Notes under the pieces: generated by a model
The model's database searches: none
What the model was told of the DNA's origin: nothing
What the model saw: the letters and a program-made list of their open reading frames with translations, nothing else
Shown: piece by piece, positions 1 through 7,118 of the stretch
How positions within the stretch are numbered: the stretch's first letter is position 1
Layout of the letters: each line of letters begins with the position of its first letter
Translations under genes and position numbers: made by a program
Origin: Actinomycetota bacterium
GTDB lineage: Bacteria; Actinomycetota; Actinomycetes; Nanopelagicales; Nanopelagicaceae
Reading direction: 5' to 3'
NCBI GenBank assembly: GCA_009700405.1
Contig: WLMD01000021.1
Span: 1 to 18,165 of the forward strand
Length of the DNA: 18,165 nucleotides

Positions 1-299
1 ATGTTTGATGTTGGTGCGTTAACGACCATGACTCCTGCAGCGGTTGCCGCAGGAATCTCCACGTTGTCCAAGCCAACACCCGCACGTGCAATTACTTTCA
101 AACCTTTTGCCGCAGTGATTGCTTCCAAATCCATTTTCGTGGCAGAACGAATCAACACCGCATCAACACCTGCTGCAAGAGCAGCAAGAAGTTCAGGTCG
201 ATTCGCTCCATCACAATGACGGACTTCGAAATCCGGCCCCAACGCATCAAGCGTTGCGGGACTGAGTTCTTCAGCAATCAATACGACAGGTTTAGCCAC
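1..299 (-). CDS. serA: D-3-phosphoglycerate dehydrogenase, N-terminal part (cut by window edge)
   Basis: SerA oxidises 3-phosphoglycerate to 3-phosphohydroxypyruvate with NAD+, the first step of serine synthesis. Only the first 99 codons lie in the window. They translate to the N-terminal substrate-binding region, with the family signatures RSATKMD and then ARAGVGLDNVEIPAATAAG and VVNAPTSN, which lead into the NAD-binding fold. The start is a GTG at 299, eight bases inside the end of ilvC and one frame off it. An AAGAAGG sequence about 11 bases upstream could serve as ribosome binding site. The overlap indicates translation from the ilvBNC message, and ilvBNC-serA is a common actinobacterial order. 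The C-terminal regulatory domains are outside the window, so the long or short form cannot be told. Confidence 0.93.
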   Translation of the reverse strand, partial: MAKPVVLIAEELSPATLDALGPDFEVRHCDGANRPELLAALAAGVDAVLIRSATKMDLEAITAAKGLKVIARAGVGLDNVEIPAATAAGVMVVNAPTSN

Positions 300-1323
300 G
301 CGCAGCGCTACCTTCTTTGTAATCATCTTTGTCGTTCTTGACCCAAGACATCATTCTGCGAAGTTCGCGTCCAACAGCCTCAATTGGGTGCTGGGCGCCT
401 TTTTCGCGTGCTGCCTTAAATTCCGGGGCGCCTGCATCTTGATCTTCAATGAAGCGCTTTGCAAAGTTTCCGTTTTGAACATCGGCAAGTACTGCCTTCA
501 TGTTCTCTTTAACGCGTGCATCGATTACTCGTGGCCCAGAAACATAGTCACCGAATTCTGCAGTATCAGAGACAGACCAACGCTGCTTTGCGATTCCACC
601 TTCGTACATCAAGTCAACAATCAACTTGAGTTCGTGGAGACATTCAAAGTAAGCAACTTCAGGTTGGTAGCCAGCTTCGGTTAGAACTTCAAAGCCGTAC
701 ATAACCAATTGTGATGCTCCACCGCAGAGAACTGCTTGCTCGCCAAACAGGTCTGTCTCTGTCTCTTCAGTAAATGTTGTGAGAATTCCACCTGCGCGAA
801 GTCCGCCGATAGCTTTTGCATATGAAAGAGTGAGTGGCCAGGCACTTCCTGTTGAATCTTGCTCAACAGCAACGATGACAGGAACTCCACGTCCTGCCGA
901 GTATTCGCGGCGAACTAAGTGGCCAGGACCCTTTGGCGCAACCATGCACACATCAACATTTGCTGGAGGCGTGATGTATCCGTAACGAATGTTAAATCCG
1001 TGTCCGAAGAAAATGGCATCGCCATCTTTGATATTTGGCAAAATTGATTCTGTGTAAATATGGCGCTGAACTGGGTCTGGAGCAAGAATCATGATGACTG
1101 TGGCTTCTTTAACTGCCTCAGCAACGCTGACTACTCGAAGGCCTTCAGCTTCTGCCTTTGCACGAGATTTGGATCCCTCTGCTAGCCCAACACGAACATC
1201 GACTCCGCTATCTCGCAAGCTAAGTGCATGCGCATGGCCTTGAGAGCCATAGCCAATAACAGCGACCTTTCGACCTTGAATGATAGATAGGTCTGCATCT
1301 TCATCGTGATACATAGTTGCCAC
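292..1323 (-). CDS. ilvC: Ketol-acid reductoisomerase, class I
   Basis: IlvC rearranges and reduces 2-acetolactate (valine/leucine branch) or 2-aceto-2-hydroxybutyrate (isoleucine branch) to the dihydroxy acid, using Mg2+ and NADPH. The protein has 343 residues, the usual length of the short bacterial class I enzyme. The Rossmann motif GYGSQGHAHAL is at residues 24-34. The following loop around residues 44-53 carries Arg and Ser residues typical of NADPH preference. FGHGFNI holds the active-site His108. Metal ligands in the C-terminal knot domain are D191 and E195 (DLFGEQ) and E227 and E231 (ECLHELK). The start is GTG at 1323, with an AAAAGGA ribosome binding site eight bases upstream; the in-frame ATG at 1314 would be too far from it. 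It follows ilvN by 33 bases with no terminator. Confidence 0.97.
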   Translation of the reverse strand: MATMYHDEDADLSIIQGRKVAVIGYGSQGHAHALSLRDSGVDVRVGLAEGSKSRAKAEAEGLRVVSVAEAVKEATVIMILAPDPVQRHIYTESILPNIKDGDAIFFGHGFNIRYGYITPPANVDVCMVAPKGPGHLVRREYSAGRGVPVIVAVEQDSTGSAWPLTLSYAKAIGGLRAGGILTTFTEETETDLFGEQAVLCGGASQLVMYGFEVLTEAGYQPEVAYFECLHELKLIVDLMYEGGIAKQRWSVSDTAEFGDYVSGPRVIDARVKENMKAVLADVQNGNFAKRFIEDQDAGAPEFKAAREKGAQHPIEAVGRELRRMMSWVKNDKDDYKEGSAARG

Positions 1324-1356
1324 GGCTGATTTCCTTTTCTCTGTTTGTATGTCGGA

Positions 1357-1914
1357 TTAGTTTTGGTAATCGGCTTGAGTACCGAGTTCGTGCAGGGTAG
1401 AGATTCCTTGAGCACTGAGCGTGCGGTCTGAGAGAGCAGCACTTCCACGTTCGAGCGCAACCAGACCAGATTGCACCAATTCTTTTATTCCGAAGGCAGT
1501 TAAATCCTCAAGAAGTTTTTCGATACGGGCCGGCTCGCCCAGAGCTTGTACCGTGAGGAATCCATCATCATCATTAACGATTGTTGCCCCAAACTTCGCA
1601 ACAACTGATTCGATTTCTGACTTTTTGGTTCCGATTTCTACTTTAACGAGTAGCAACTCTCTTTTAATAGTCGCCTCGTCTGTCATTTCTGAAATCGCAA
1701 TCACGTTAACTAATTTGTAGAGCTGAGCCATTACTTGGTCAAGCACATGTCCATCCAAATTCAGAACGATCGTCATGCGTGAGATATCAGGATTCTCTGT
1801 CGGTCCAACCGCCAGTGAATCAATGTTGTAGGCGCGACGCGAAAAGAGTGAGGCAACACGCGCCAAGACACCAGGACTGTTTTCTACAAGAACTGCAATC
1901 GTATGTGTACTCAT
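1357..1914 (-). CDS. ilvN: Acetolactate synthase regulatory (small) subunit
   Basis: IlvN binds and activates the catalytic subunit IlvB and confers feedback inhibition by branched-chain amino acids, usually valine. The protein has 185 residues, as usual for the bacterial small subunit. An N-terminal ACT domain occupies roughly residues 4-75, with the effector-site motif N12-S-P-G-V-L-A-R-V20 and the following SRRAYNIDSLAVG. The second half is the C-terminal small-subunit domain (VKVEIGTKK onward). The start is chosen as the ATG at 1914, which overlaps the ilvB stop as TGATG and has AGGAG five bases upstream. A GTG at 1917 is also in frame but sits only two bases from that site. The one-base overlap implies translational coupling and equal subunit supply. 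Confidence 0.96.
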   Translation of the reverse strand: MSTHTIAVLVENSPGVLARVASLFSRRAYNIDSLAVGPTENPDISRMTIVLNLDGHVLDQVMAQLYKLVNVIAISEMTDEATIKRELLLVKVEIGTKKSEIESVVAKFGATIVNDDDGFLTVQALGEPARIEKLLEDLTAFGIKELVQSGLVALERGSAALSDRTLSAQGISTLHELGTQADYQN

Positions 1915-3653
1915 CACAACTCCTGTGAATCCCAGTCGGGAGCAAGGCCCCGAGCAATCATAATTTCATCATTTGATGTTCCGGCGGCGACCATCGGCCA
2001 GACCATCGCATCGCGGAAAACTCTGAAATCAACGACAACAGGCTGATCATTGATTGACATTGCTTCCTTGATGACAGCATCTACATCTTCAGGGCGCTCA
2101 CATCGAAGACCAGCACATCCCATGGCATCAGCCAATTTCACGAAATCTGGAATTCGTTTTGAGTCCAAAGATGTATTTGAATAGCGACCTTCATAGAACA
2201 TTGTTTGCCATTGGCGAACCATGCCTAAACTTTCATTGTTAATGATGGCAACTTTAATTGGGATGTTATTAAGAGCGCAGGTAACTAACTCTTGGTTGGT
2301 CATCTGGAAACAACCATCTCCATCAATAGCCCACACTGTTGTATCTGGCGCGCCAACTTTGGCACCCATTGCGGCGGGAACTGCGTATCCCATTGTTCCG
2401 AGGCCGCCAGAGTTAAGCCACGATCTGGGCCTTTCATACTTAACAAACTGTGATGCCCACATTTGATGCTGGCCTACGCCGGCAACAAAAATGGATTCCG
2501 GTCCAGCAATTGCACCGATTCGTTCAATAACATGCTGGGGCGAAATCATTCCATCCGGTGGCGTGTCATATCCCAATGGATACGTTGCGCGAAGTGAAGC
2601 CATTTGGCGCCACCAAACTGTAAGGTCTGGCTTATTCTTTTTAAACTCTGATTGAAGTGCAGGAATGAGTGCATTTAAGGTGTGCGCGAGATCGCCAATG
2701 ATTGGAACATCAGCGAATCGATTCTTGCCAATTTCAGCGGGGTCGATATCTGCATGAATGACTTTTGCGTGTACTGCAAAAGATGAAAGTTTTCCTGTAA
2801 CACGATCATCAAAGCGTGCACCTAAGGTGATGAGGAGGTCACTCTTTTGCAACGCTGTAACTGCTGCAACTGTTCCGTGCATGCCTGGCATGCCTAGGTG
2901 CAAGTGGTGACTATCGGGAAATGCTCCACGTGCCATCAATGTTGTAACTACTGGAGCCCCTGTGAGTTCGGCTAGTTGCATCAATTGCTTTGATGCATTC
3001 GCCTTGATAATTCCGCCGCCTACATATAGAACTGGTTTCTTAGCAGACATAATGAGAGCAACCGCGTCACGTATTGCTTCTGCATTGGGTTCTATTTGTG
3101 GCTTATACCCAGCAAGCTGGATGCTCTTGGGATATGAAAAATTTGTCATCTTCTGAAGCGCGTCTTTAGCAATATCAACCAAGACAGGACCAGGGCGACC
3201 GGTGCTTGCAATATGAAATGCCTCAGCGATTGCGCGAGGGATGTCATCGGGATTCGTTATCAAATAATTATGCTTAGTAATTGGCATTGTCACGCCGCGG
3301 ATATCGGCTTCTTGAAATGCATCGGTACCAATTGCCGCAGAAGGTACCTGTCCGGTAATTGCCACAAGAGGAACTGAATCCATTTGTGCATCAGCAAGTG
3401 GTGTCACGAGATTTGTTGCACCGGGACCAGATGTTGCAATGCAGACTCCGACTCGGCCAGTTACTTGGGCATAACCAGTAGCAGCATGGCCTGCGCCTTG
3501 TTCGTGACGAACCAAGATGTGGCGAATACTTGAATCAAAGATGGGATCGTATGCGGGCAAGATTGCGCCTCCGGGAATACCGAACATGACTTCAACTCCT
3601 GCGGCTTCCAAAGATTTCACAAGGCTGCTCGCCCCAGTCATTTCTGTTCCCAT
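1914..3653 (-). CDS. ilvB: Acetolactate synthase catalytic (large) subunit
   Basis: IlvB is the thiamine-diphosphate and FAD enzyme that condenses pyruvate with pyruvate or 2-oxobutyrate, the committed step of valine, leucine and isoleucine synthesis. From the chosen start the protein has 579 residues. The catalytic Glu is E51 in RHEQGAGHAA. The FAD-domain signature RFDDRVTG is at 280-287. The ThDP/Mg motif begins with GDG at 445-447 and ends at NN 472-473. The QWQ sequence near 481 lies in the herbicide-binding region. The start is the ATG at 3653, with AAGGGAG eight bases upstream. The open frame runs on to 3749, but that stretch crosses the terminator stem and is leader RNA, not protein. 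The gene is preceded by a leader-peptide attenuator and is coupled to ilvN by overlapping stop and start codons. Confidence 0.96.
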   Translation of the reverse strand: MGTEMTGASSLVKSLEAAGVEVMFGIPGGAILPAYDPIFDSSIRHILVRHEQGAGHAATGYAQVTGRVGVCIATSGPGATNLVTPLADAQMDSVPLVAITGQVPSAAIGTDAFQEADIRGVTMPITKHNYLITNPDDIPRAIAEAFHIASTGRPGPVLVDIAKDALQKMTNFSYPKSIQLAGYKPQIEPNAEAIRDAVALIMSAKKPVLYVGGGIIKANASKQLMQLAELTGAPVVTTLMARGAFPDSHHLHLGMPGMHGTVAAVTALQKSDLLITLGARFDDRVTGKLSSFAVHAKVIHADIDPAEIGKNRFADVPIIGDLAHTLNALIPALQSEFKKNKPDLTVWWRQMASLRATYPLGYDTPPDGMISPQHVIERIGAIAGPESIFVAGVGQHQMWASQFVKYERPRSWLNSGGLGTMGYAVPAAMGAKVGAPDTTVWAIDGDGCFQMTNQELVTCALNNIPIKVAIINNESLGMVRQWQTMFYEGRYSNTSLDSKRIPDFVKLADAMGCAGLRCERPEDVDAVIKEAMSINDQPVVVDFRVFRDAMVWPMVAAGTSNDEIMIARGLAPDWDSQEL

Positions 3654-3709
3654 ATTCTCTTCTCCCTTCGCTCTCGTTATCTTGCGATGAAAATTTGCCC
3701 TATCAATGC

Positions 3710-3735
3710 AAAAACCCTCAGTAAATAACTGAGGG
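3710..3735 (-). terminator. Intrinsic terminator of the ilvB attenuator
   Basis: Read on the minus strand, an 8-bp perfect stem (CCCTCAGT, loop TATTT, ACTGAGGG) is followed directly by five T. It lies 57 bases before the ilvB start and just after the leader peptide and a larger hairpin. No full gene ends here to need a terminator: ilvD stops 137 bases upstream, with a promoter and leader in between. This fits a conditional terminator in the ilvBNC leader. The structure is seen directly; its regulatory use is inferred. Confidence 0.82.
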
Positions 3736-3736
3736 T

Positions 3737-3769
3737 AGCGCGCGATCAAATGGTGCTAGATCGCGCGCT
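3737..3769 (-). promoter_or_regulatory. Leader hairpin of the ilvB attenuator
   Basis: A perfect 11-bp inverted repeat (AGCGCGCGATC and its complement) encloses an 11-base loop. On the minus strand the upstream arm encodes the last residues of the leader peptide, and the leader stop codon TAG is the first three bases of the loop. The hairpin ends one base before the terminator stem. A ribosome that reaches the stop codon would cover the upstream arm and prevent folding, while a ribosome stalled on the earlier Val/Ile codons would leave at least part of it free. I do not see a strong antiterminator pairing that joins this hairpin to the terminator, so the exact switch is unresolved. Confidence 0.7.
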
Positions 3770-3794
3770 TTTCAATCACCACTACTGAAATCAT
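3756..3794 (-). CDS. Branched-chain amino acid leader peptide of ilvBNC
   Basis: A 13-codon reading frame, ATG to TAG, encodes MISVVVIEKRAI. Six of twelve residues are Val or Ile, including an uninterrupted V-V-V-I run, which are end products of the pathway encoded just downstream. Leader peptides of this kind control ilv operons by transcription attenuation, and an ilvBNC attenuator with a leader peptide has been described in Corynebacterium glutamicum. The frame ends inside the loop of an 11-bp hairpin and is followed by an intrinsic terminator. GGAG lies nine bases before the ATG, but that stretch also overlaps a likely -10 element, so the peptide may be translated from a leaderless transcript. 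It is too short for standard gene callers. Confidence 0.8.
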   Translation of the reverse strand: MISVVVIEKRAI

Positions 3795-3800
3795 GTTCTT

Positions 3801-3830
3801 ATTCTCCAACTTCAGGCTCAAAACCGTCAA
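3801..3830 (-). promoter_or_regulatory. Likely promoter of ilvBNC-serA
   Basis: On the minus strand TTGACG (3830-3825, five of six matches to the -35 consensus) is separated by 18 bases from GAGAAT (3806-3801, four of six matches to the -10 consensus). Six bases then separate the -10 element from the leader-peptide ATG, so transcription would begin at or next to that A. The match is by eye; no start site has been measured. Confidence 0.55.
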
Positions 3831-3834
3831 CCCC

Positions 3835-3850
3835 TGAGATTGGCATCTCA
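3835..3850. repeat. Short inverted repeat beside the ilvB promoter
   Basis: TGAGAT and ATCTCA form 6-bp inverted arms around TGGC. The repeat sits four bases upstream of the proposed -35 element (in minus-strand reading), where an activator or repressor dimer could bind. No T tract follows, so it is not a terminator for ilvD. It could also be chance. Confidence 0.3.
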
Positions 3851-3871
3851 CAATCTGGACTCTTGGTAGGA

Positions 3872-5545
3872 CTAGTCGCAGACCGCGCCCTTGCTAGCCG
3901 ATCCCACTAATTTTGCATATTTAGCAAGTACTCCTCGGGTGTACTTATGTGGAATTGGAGCAAAGCCAACGCGACGTTCTGCAAGTTCGGCCTCAGATAC
4001 CAATAAATCAAGCGTGCGATCAACGGTATTGATGCGAATACGGTCGCCATCTTTTACAAATGCGATAGGGCCGCCTTCGGATGCTTCAGGGGCAACATGG
4101 CCAACACATAAGCCCGTTGTCCCGCCAGAGAATCGGCCATCTGTGAGCAAGAGCACTGATTTGCCAAGACCTGCGCCCTTAATTGCGCCAGTAATCATCA
4201 ACATTTCACGCATTCCCGGGCCACCCTTTGGGCCTTCATAGCGAATAACCACGACGTCGCCTGCTTGAATCGTTCCATCTTCAAGTGCGTCCATTGCATG
4301 TTGTTCGCGTTCGAAAACTCGAGCAGGTCCTTCAAAGAGATCTACGCCAACTCCAGCAGTTTTTGTTACTGCGCCATCTGGGGAAAGTGAACCGCTCAAA
4401 ATAGTAATTCCGCCACCGAGGGAAAGTGGTTTGCTCGTTGCTCTAAGAATTTCACCATCTGGATCTGGCGGTGCAATATCTGCCAGGTTCTCGGCCATTG
4501 TTTTACCAGTAACTGTTAAAACATCACCATGCAATAGACCGGCATCAAGAAGGGCCTTCAATACAACTGGAACTCCCCCAACTTTATCCATGTCGCTCAT
4601 GACGAAACGACCAAATGGTTTGAGGTCTCCAAGTAGTGGAACTTTTGAACCGATGCGATGAAAATCTTCAAGGTTGAGATCAACATCTGCTTCGTGTGCA
4701 ATAGCAAGAAGATGCAAAACCGCATTCGTCGATCCACCCAAAGCCATTACTGCAGTAATTGCATTTTCAAATGCAGGTTTTGTTAAAATATCGCGAGTAG
4801 TAATCCCTTGACGAATAAGTTCTACAACCGCGGCACCAGCTTTGACTGAATACGCATCACGACGTCGATCAACCGCAGGAGGCGCTGCTGAACCTGGCAG
4901 GGAAAGTCCGATTGCCTCGCCCACAGTTGCCATTGTGTTTGCTGTGTACATACCACCGCATGCACCCTCGCCTGGACAAATGGCACGTTCAATCTTGTCT
5001 ACTTGTTCTTGGGATATAAGACCGCGGGCACATGCACCTACTGCTTCGAATGCATCAATGATGGTGACATCTTTGCCATCAACCTGTCCAGGTAAAATAG
5101 AACCGCCATAAACAAAAACACTGGCAACATCGATTCGTGCTGCGGCCATCATCATGCCTGGCAATGATTTATCACAGCCTGCAAAAGTAACCATGCCATC
5201 AAGGCGCTCAGCCTGCATGACAGTTTCAACTGAATCAGCAATAACTTCTCGAGAGACTAAAGAAAAGTGCATTCCTTCATGTCCCATTGAAATACCGTCA
5301 GAGACAGAAATCGTCCCGAATTGCATGGGGAATCCCCCTGCGTCAATGACACCTTGACGCGAAGCTTTTGCAAGACGATCCAATGAAAGATTGCACGGTG
5401 TTATTTCATTCCACGAAGAGACAATTCCAATTTGTGGCTTTACCCAATCTTCATCGCCCATTCCGACGGCGCGTAACATTCCACGTGCAGGGGCGCGTTC
5501 CATTCCATCTGTAACAAGACCGGACCGAGGTTTCATTGTGCTCAT
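3872..5545 (-). CDS. ilvD: Dihydroxy-acid dehydratase
   Basis: IlvD removes water from 2,3-dihydroxy-3-methylbutanoate and its isoleucine homologue to give the 2-oxo acids, using an iron-sulfur cluster and Mg2+. From the chosen start the protein has 557 residues. Three Cys match the cluster ligands of the IlvD/Edd family: C51 (ITPCNLSL), C124 (FAGCDKSLPGM) and C196 (CPGEGACGGMYTANTM). The family signature GPKGGPGMREML is near the C-terminal third. The start is the ATG at 5545 (MSTMKPRSGL). No Shine-Dalgarno sequence precedes it, but a -10-like TACGAT lies seven bases upstream, which fits leaderless translation. The frame is open to 5602, but that part covers the promoter. It lies upstream of the ilvBNC attenuator and so is probably transcribed mainly on its own. 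Confidence 0.96.
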   Translation of the reverse strand: MSTMKPRSGLVTDGMERAPARGMLRAVGMGDEDWVKPQIGIVSSWNEITPCNLSLDRLAKASRQGVIDAGGFPMQFGTISVSDGISMGHEGMHFSLVSREVIADSVETVMQAERLDGMVTFAGCDKSLPGMMMAAARIDVASVFVYGGSILPGQVDGKDVTIIDAFEAVGACARGLISQEQVDKIERAICPGEGACGGMYTANTMATVGEAIGLSLPGSAAPPAVDRRRDAYSVKAGAAVVELIRQGITTRDILTKPAFENAITAVMALGGSTNAVLHLLAIAHEADVDLNLEDFHRIGSKVPLLGDLKPFGRFVMSDMDKVGGVPVVLKALLDAGLLHGDVLTVTGKTMAENLADIAPPDPDGEILRATSKPLSLGGGITILSGSLSPDGAVTKTAGVGVDLFEGPARVFEREQHAMDALEDGTIQAGDVVVIRYEGPKGGPGMREMLMITGAIKGAGLGKSVLLLTDGRFSGGTTGLCVGHVAPEASEGGPIAFVKDGDRIRINTVDRTLDLLVSEAELAERRVGFAPIPHKYTRGVLAKYAKLVGSASKGAVCD

Positions 5546-5552
5546 GGCGCTA

Positions 5553-5582
5553 ATCGTAAAGGTTCTGGGATGCGCTTGTCTC
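5553..5582 (-). promoter_or_regulatory. Likely promoter of ilvD (leaderless)
   Basis: On the minus strand GAGACA (5582-5577, four of six to -35 consensus) and TACGAT (5558-5553) are spaced by 18 bases. TACGAT ends seven bases before the ilvD ATG, so the message would begin at or within a base or so of the start codon. The absence of a Shine-Dalgarno sequence supports this reading. Confidence 0.5.
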
Positions 5583-5654
5583 ATTTGAGGGTAAACTTCC
5601 ACTATTCAAGATTTAGCCAAACAATCCCAATCTGCAGTGAAAGAGGTCTGACGC

Positions 5655-7118
5655 GTGTTCGAAAATGCCTATAAAGAAGGACTAGATCCCAACCGTTGGC
5701 GCACACTTTTTGTTGTTGCCATCTCACAGCTGATGGTGGTTCTTGATTCATCGATCGTAAATATCGCCATTCCAAGTGCCACTAAGGACTTAGGGATAAG
5801 CGTTGCAAACCGTCAATGGATCATCACTGCCTACACCTTGGCTTTTGGATCACTTCTTCTTTTAGGCGGCCGTATTGGTGACTACATGGGGCGCAAGAAA
5901 ATATTCCTTGTTGGGCTTATCGGCTTCGCGGGAGCATCTGCCCTTGGCGGCATCGCATCGACTCAGCATCTACTTTTTGCTGCACGCGCATTGCAGGGTG
6001 TATTTGGTGCGCTACTTGCACCTGCAGCTCTGGCGATTATTAGCGTCACCTTCACAATACCTAAAGAGCGCGCAAAAGCATTTGGCGTAATTGGTGCAAT
6101 TTCTGGTGGCGGCGCGGCAATTGGACTAATTCTTGGTGGAACTCTTACCGAATACTTCTCCTGGCGCTGGTGCTTAGGTGTCAACGTGCCTATTGCAATC
6201 CTTGCAGCCATCTTGGCTACGAAATTTGTCCATGAATCAAAAGCCTCTGGTGATAACACCTACGATATTCCTGGTGTATTAACAGCCACCGCAGGTCTCT
6301 TCTCGTTAACATATGGCTTCAATCAAGCAGCAACACATGGCTGGACCGATGGCCACACTCTTGGTTTCCTTGCTGCATCAATTGCGCTACTAGTTGCCTT
6401 TGTAGTTATCGAAAAACGAGTAGCGAATCCTTTGATGCCCCTGCGAGTTGTCACCGAACGAAACCGTGGAGGTTCATACCTTGGATCACTCATTGTGGGA
6501 GCCGGACTGTTTTCGATGTTCTTATTCCTTGGTCTCTACCTGCAAATGATTCTTGGATATTCGCCATTGAAATCTGGATTTGCATTCTTGCCCTTTACTG
6601 CCGGAATTATTGTTTTTGCTGGCATAGCTTCAGCATTGCTTCCAAAGGTTGGACCTAAGCCACTTATGGTGCCTGGTTTACTATCTGCAGCCGTCGGGTT
6701 GCTTCTCCTAACTCGAATCACTCCAGAAACTGCTTACATAACGCATGTGCTTCCTGCGCTGCTCATCATGTCTAGCGGTATGGCATTGGTATTCATCCCA
6801 CTCACCACGACATCACTTCACGCTGTTAGTAACCACGACACTGGAGTTGCTAGTGCGATGATTAACACCAGCCAGCAAATTGGTGGATCTCTCGGAACGG
6901 CTTTACTAAATACAGTCGCAGCTACAGCAACAACAACCTATATCGCTACGCATAAGACAATGGGTAAATCACTTCAACCCTTTGCTATGACACACGGATT
7001 CACTACTGCATTTACTGTCAGTGCAGGATTGCTATTTGTTGGAGCAATAGTCCTTGCCTTCTTCATCAATATCGGCAAGGAAGCCGTTGTTGAAACAGAA
7101 GGCGTGCTTGCTCACTAA
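5655..7118 (+). CDS. MFS drug-type exporter, 14-TM DHA2 (EmrB/QacA) family
   Basis: This is an inner-membrane proton-driven exporter of the major facilitator superfamily; the substrate cannot be told from sequence. The protein has 487 residues and is strongly hydrophobic throughout, with a length typical of the 14-helix DHA2 family. Helix 1 carries VVLDSSIVNIAIP with D31. Motif A is GGRIGDYMGRKK (71-82). Motif B is around R111 (ARALQGVFGALLAPAAL). The antiporter motif C region is Gly-rich at about 147-162 and ends in SWRW. The start is GTG at 5655, with AAGAGG eight bases upstream and an in-frame TGA at 5649 that excludes any longer form. It is divergent from ilvD and tail-to-tail with gatB, overlapping its stop. 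No regulator gene is adjacent. Its place among ilv genes could hint at export of an amino acid or analogue, but that is speculation. Confidence 0.9.
   Translation: MFENAYKEGLDPNRWRTLFVVAISQLMVVLDSSIVNIAIPSATKDLGISVANRQWIITAYTLAFGSLLLLGGRIGDYMGRKKIFLVGLIGFAGASALGGIASTQHLLFAARALQGVFGALLAPAALAIISVTFTIPKERAKAFGVIGAISGGGAAIGLILGGTLTEYFSWRWCLGVNVPIAILAAILATKFVHESKASGDNTYDIPGVLTATAGLFSLTYGFNQAATHGWTDGHTLGFLAASIALLVAFVVIEKRVANPLMPLRVVTERNRGGSYLGSLIVGAGLFSMFLFLGLYLQMILGYSPLKSGFAFLPFTAGIIVFAGIASALLPKVGPKPLMVPGLLSAAVGLLLLTRITPETAYITHVLPALLIMSSGMALVFIPLTTTSLHAVSNHDTGVASAMINTSQQIGGSLGTALLNTVAATATTTYIATHKTMGKSLQPFAMTHGFTTAFTVSAGLLFVGAIVLAFFINIGKEAVVETEGVLAH

Noticed and set aside
1..219. 72-codon plus-strand open frame at the window start
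   Set aside because: It is antisense to the serA coding sequence, which shows unmistakable NAD-dependent dehydrogenase motifs.
3654..3749. N-terminal extension of ilvB from an ATG at 3749
   Set aside because: It would translate through the terminator hairpin and U-tract, while the ATG at 3653 has a strong AAGGGAG at ideal spacing and matches known IlvB N-termini.
3737..3772. The 11-bp hairpin read as a plus-strand terminator (four T follow on the plus strand)
   Set aside because: No plus-strand gene lies upstream to be terminated, and the minus-strand leader context explains the hairpin better.
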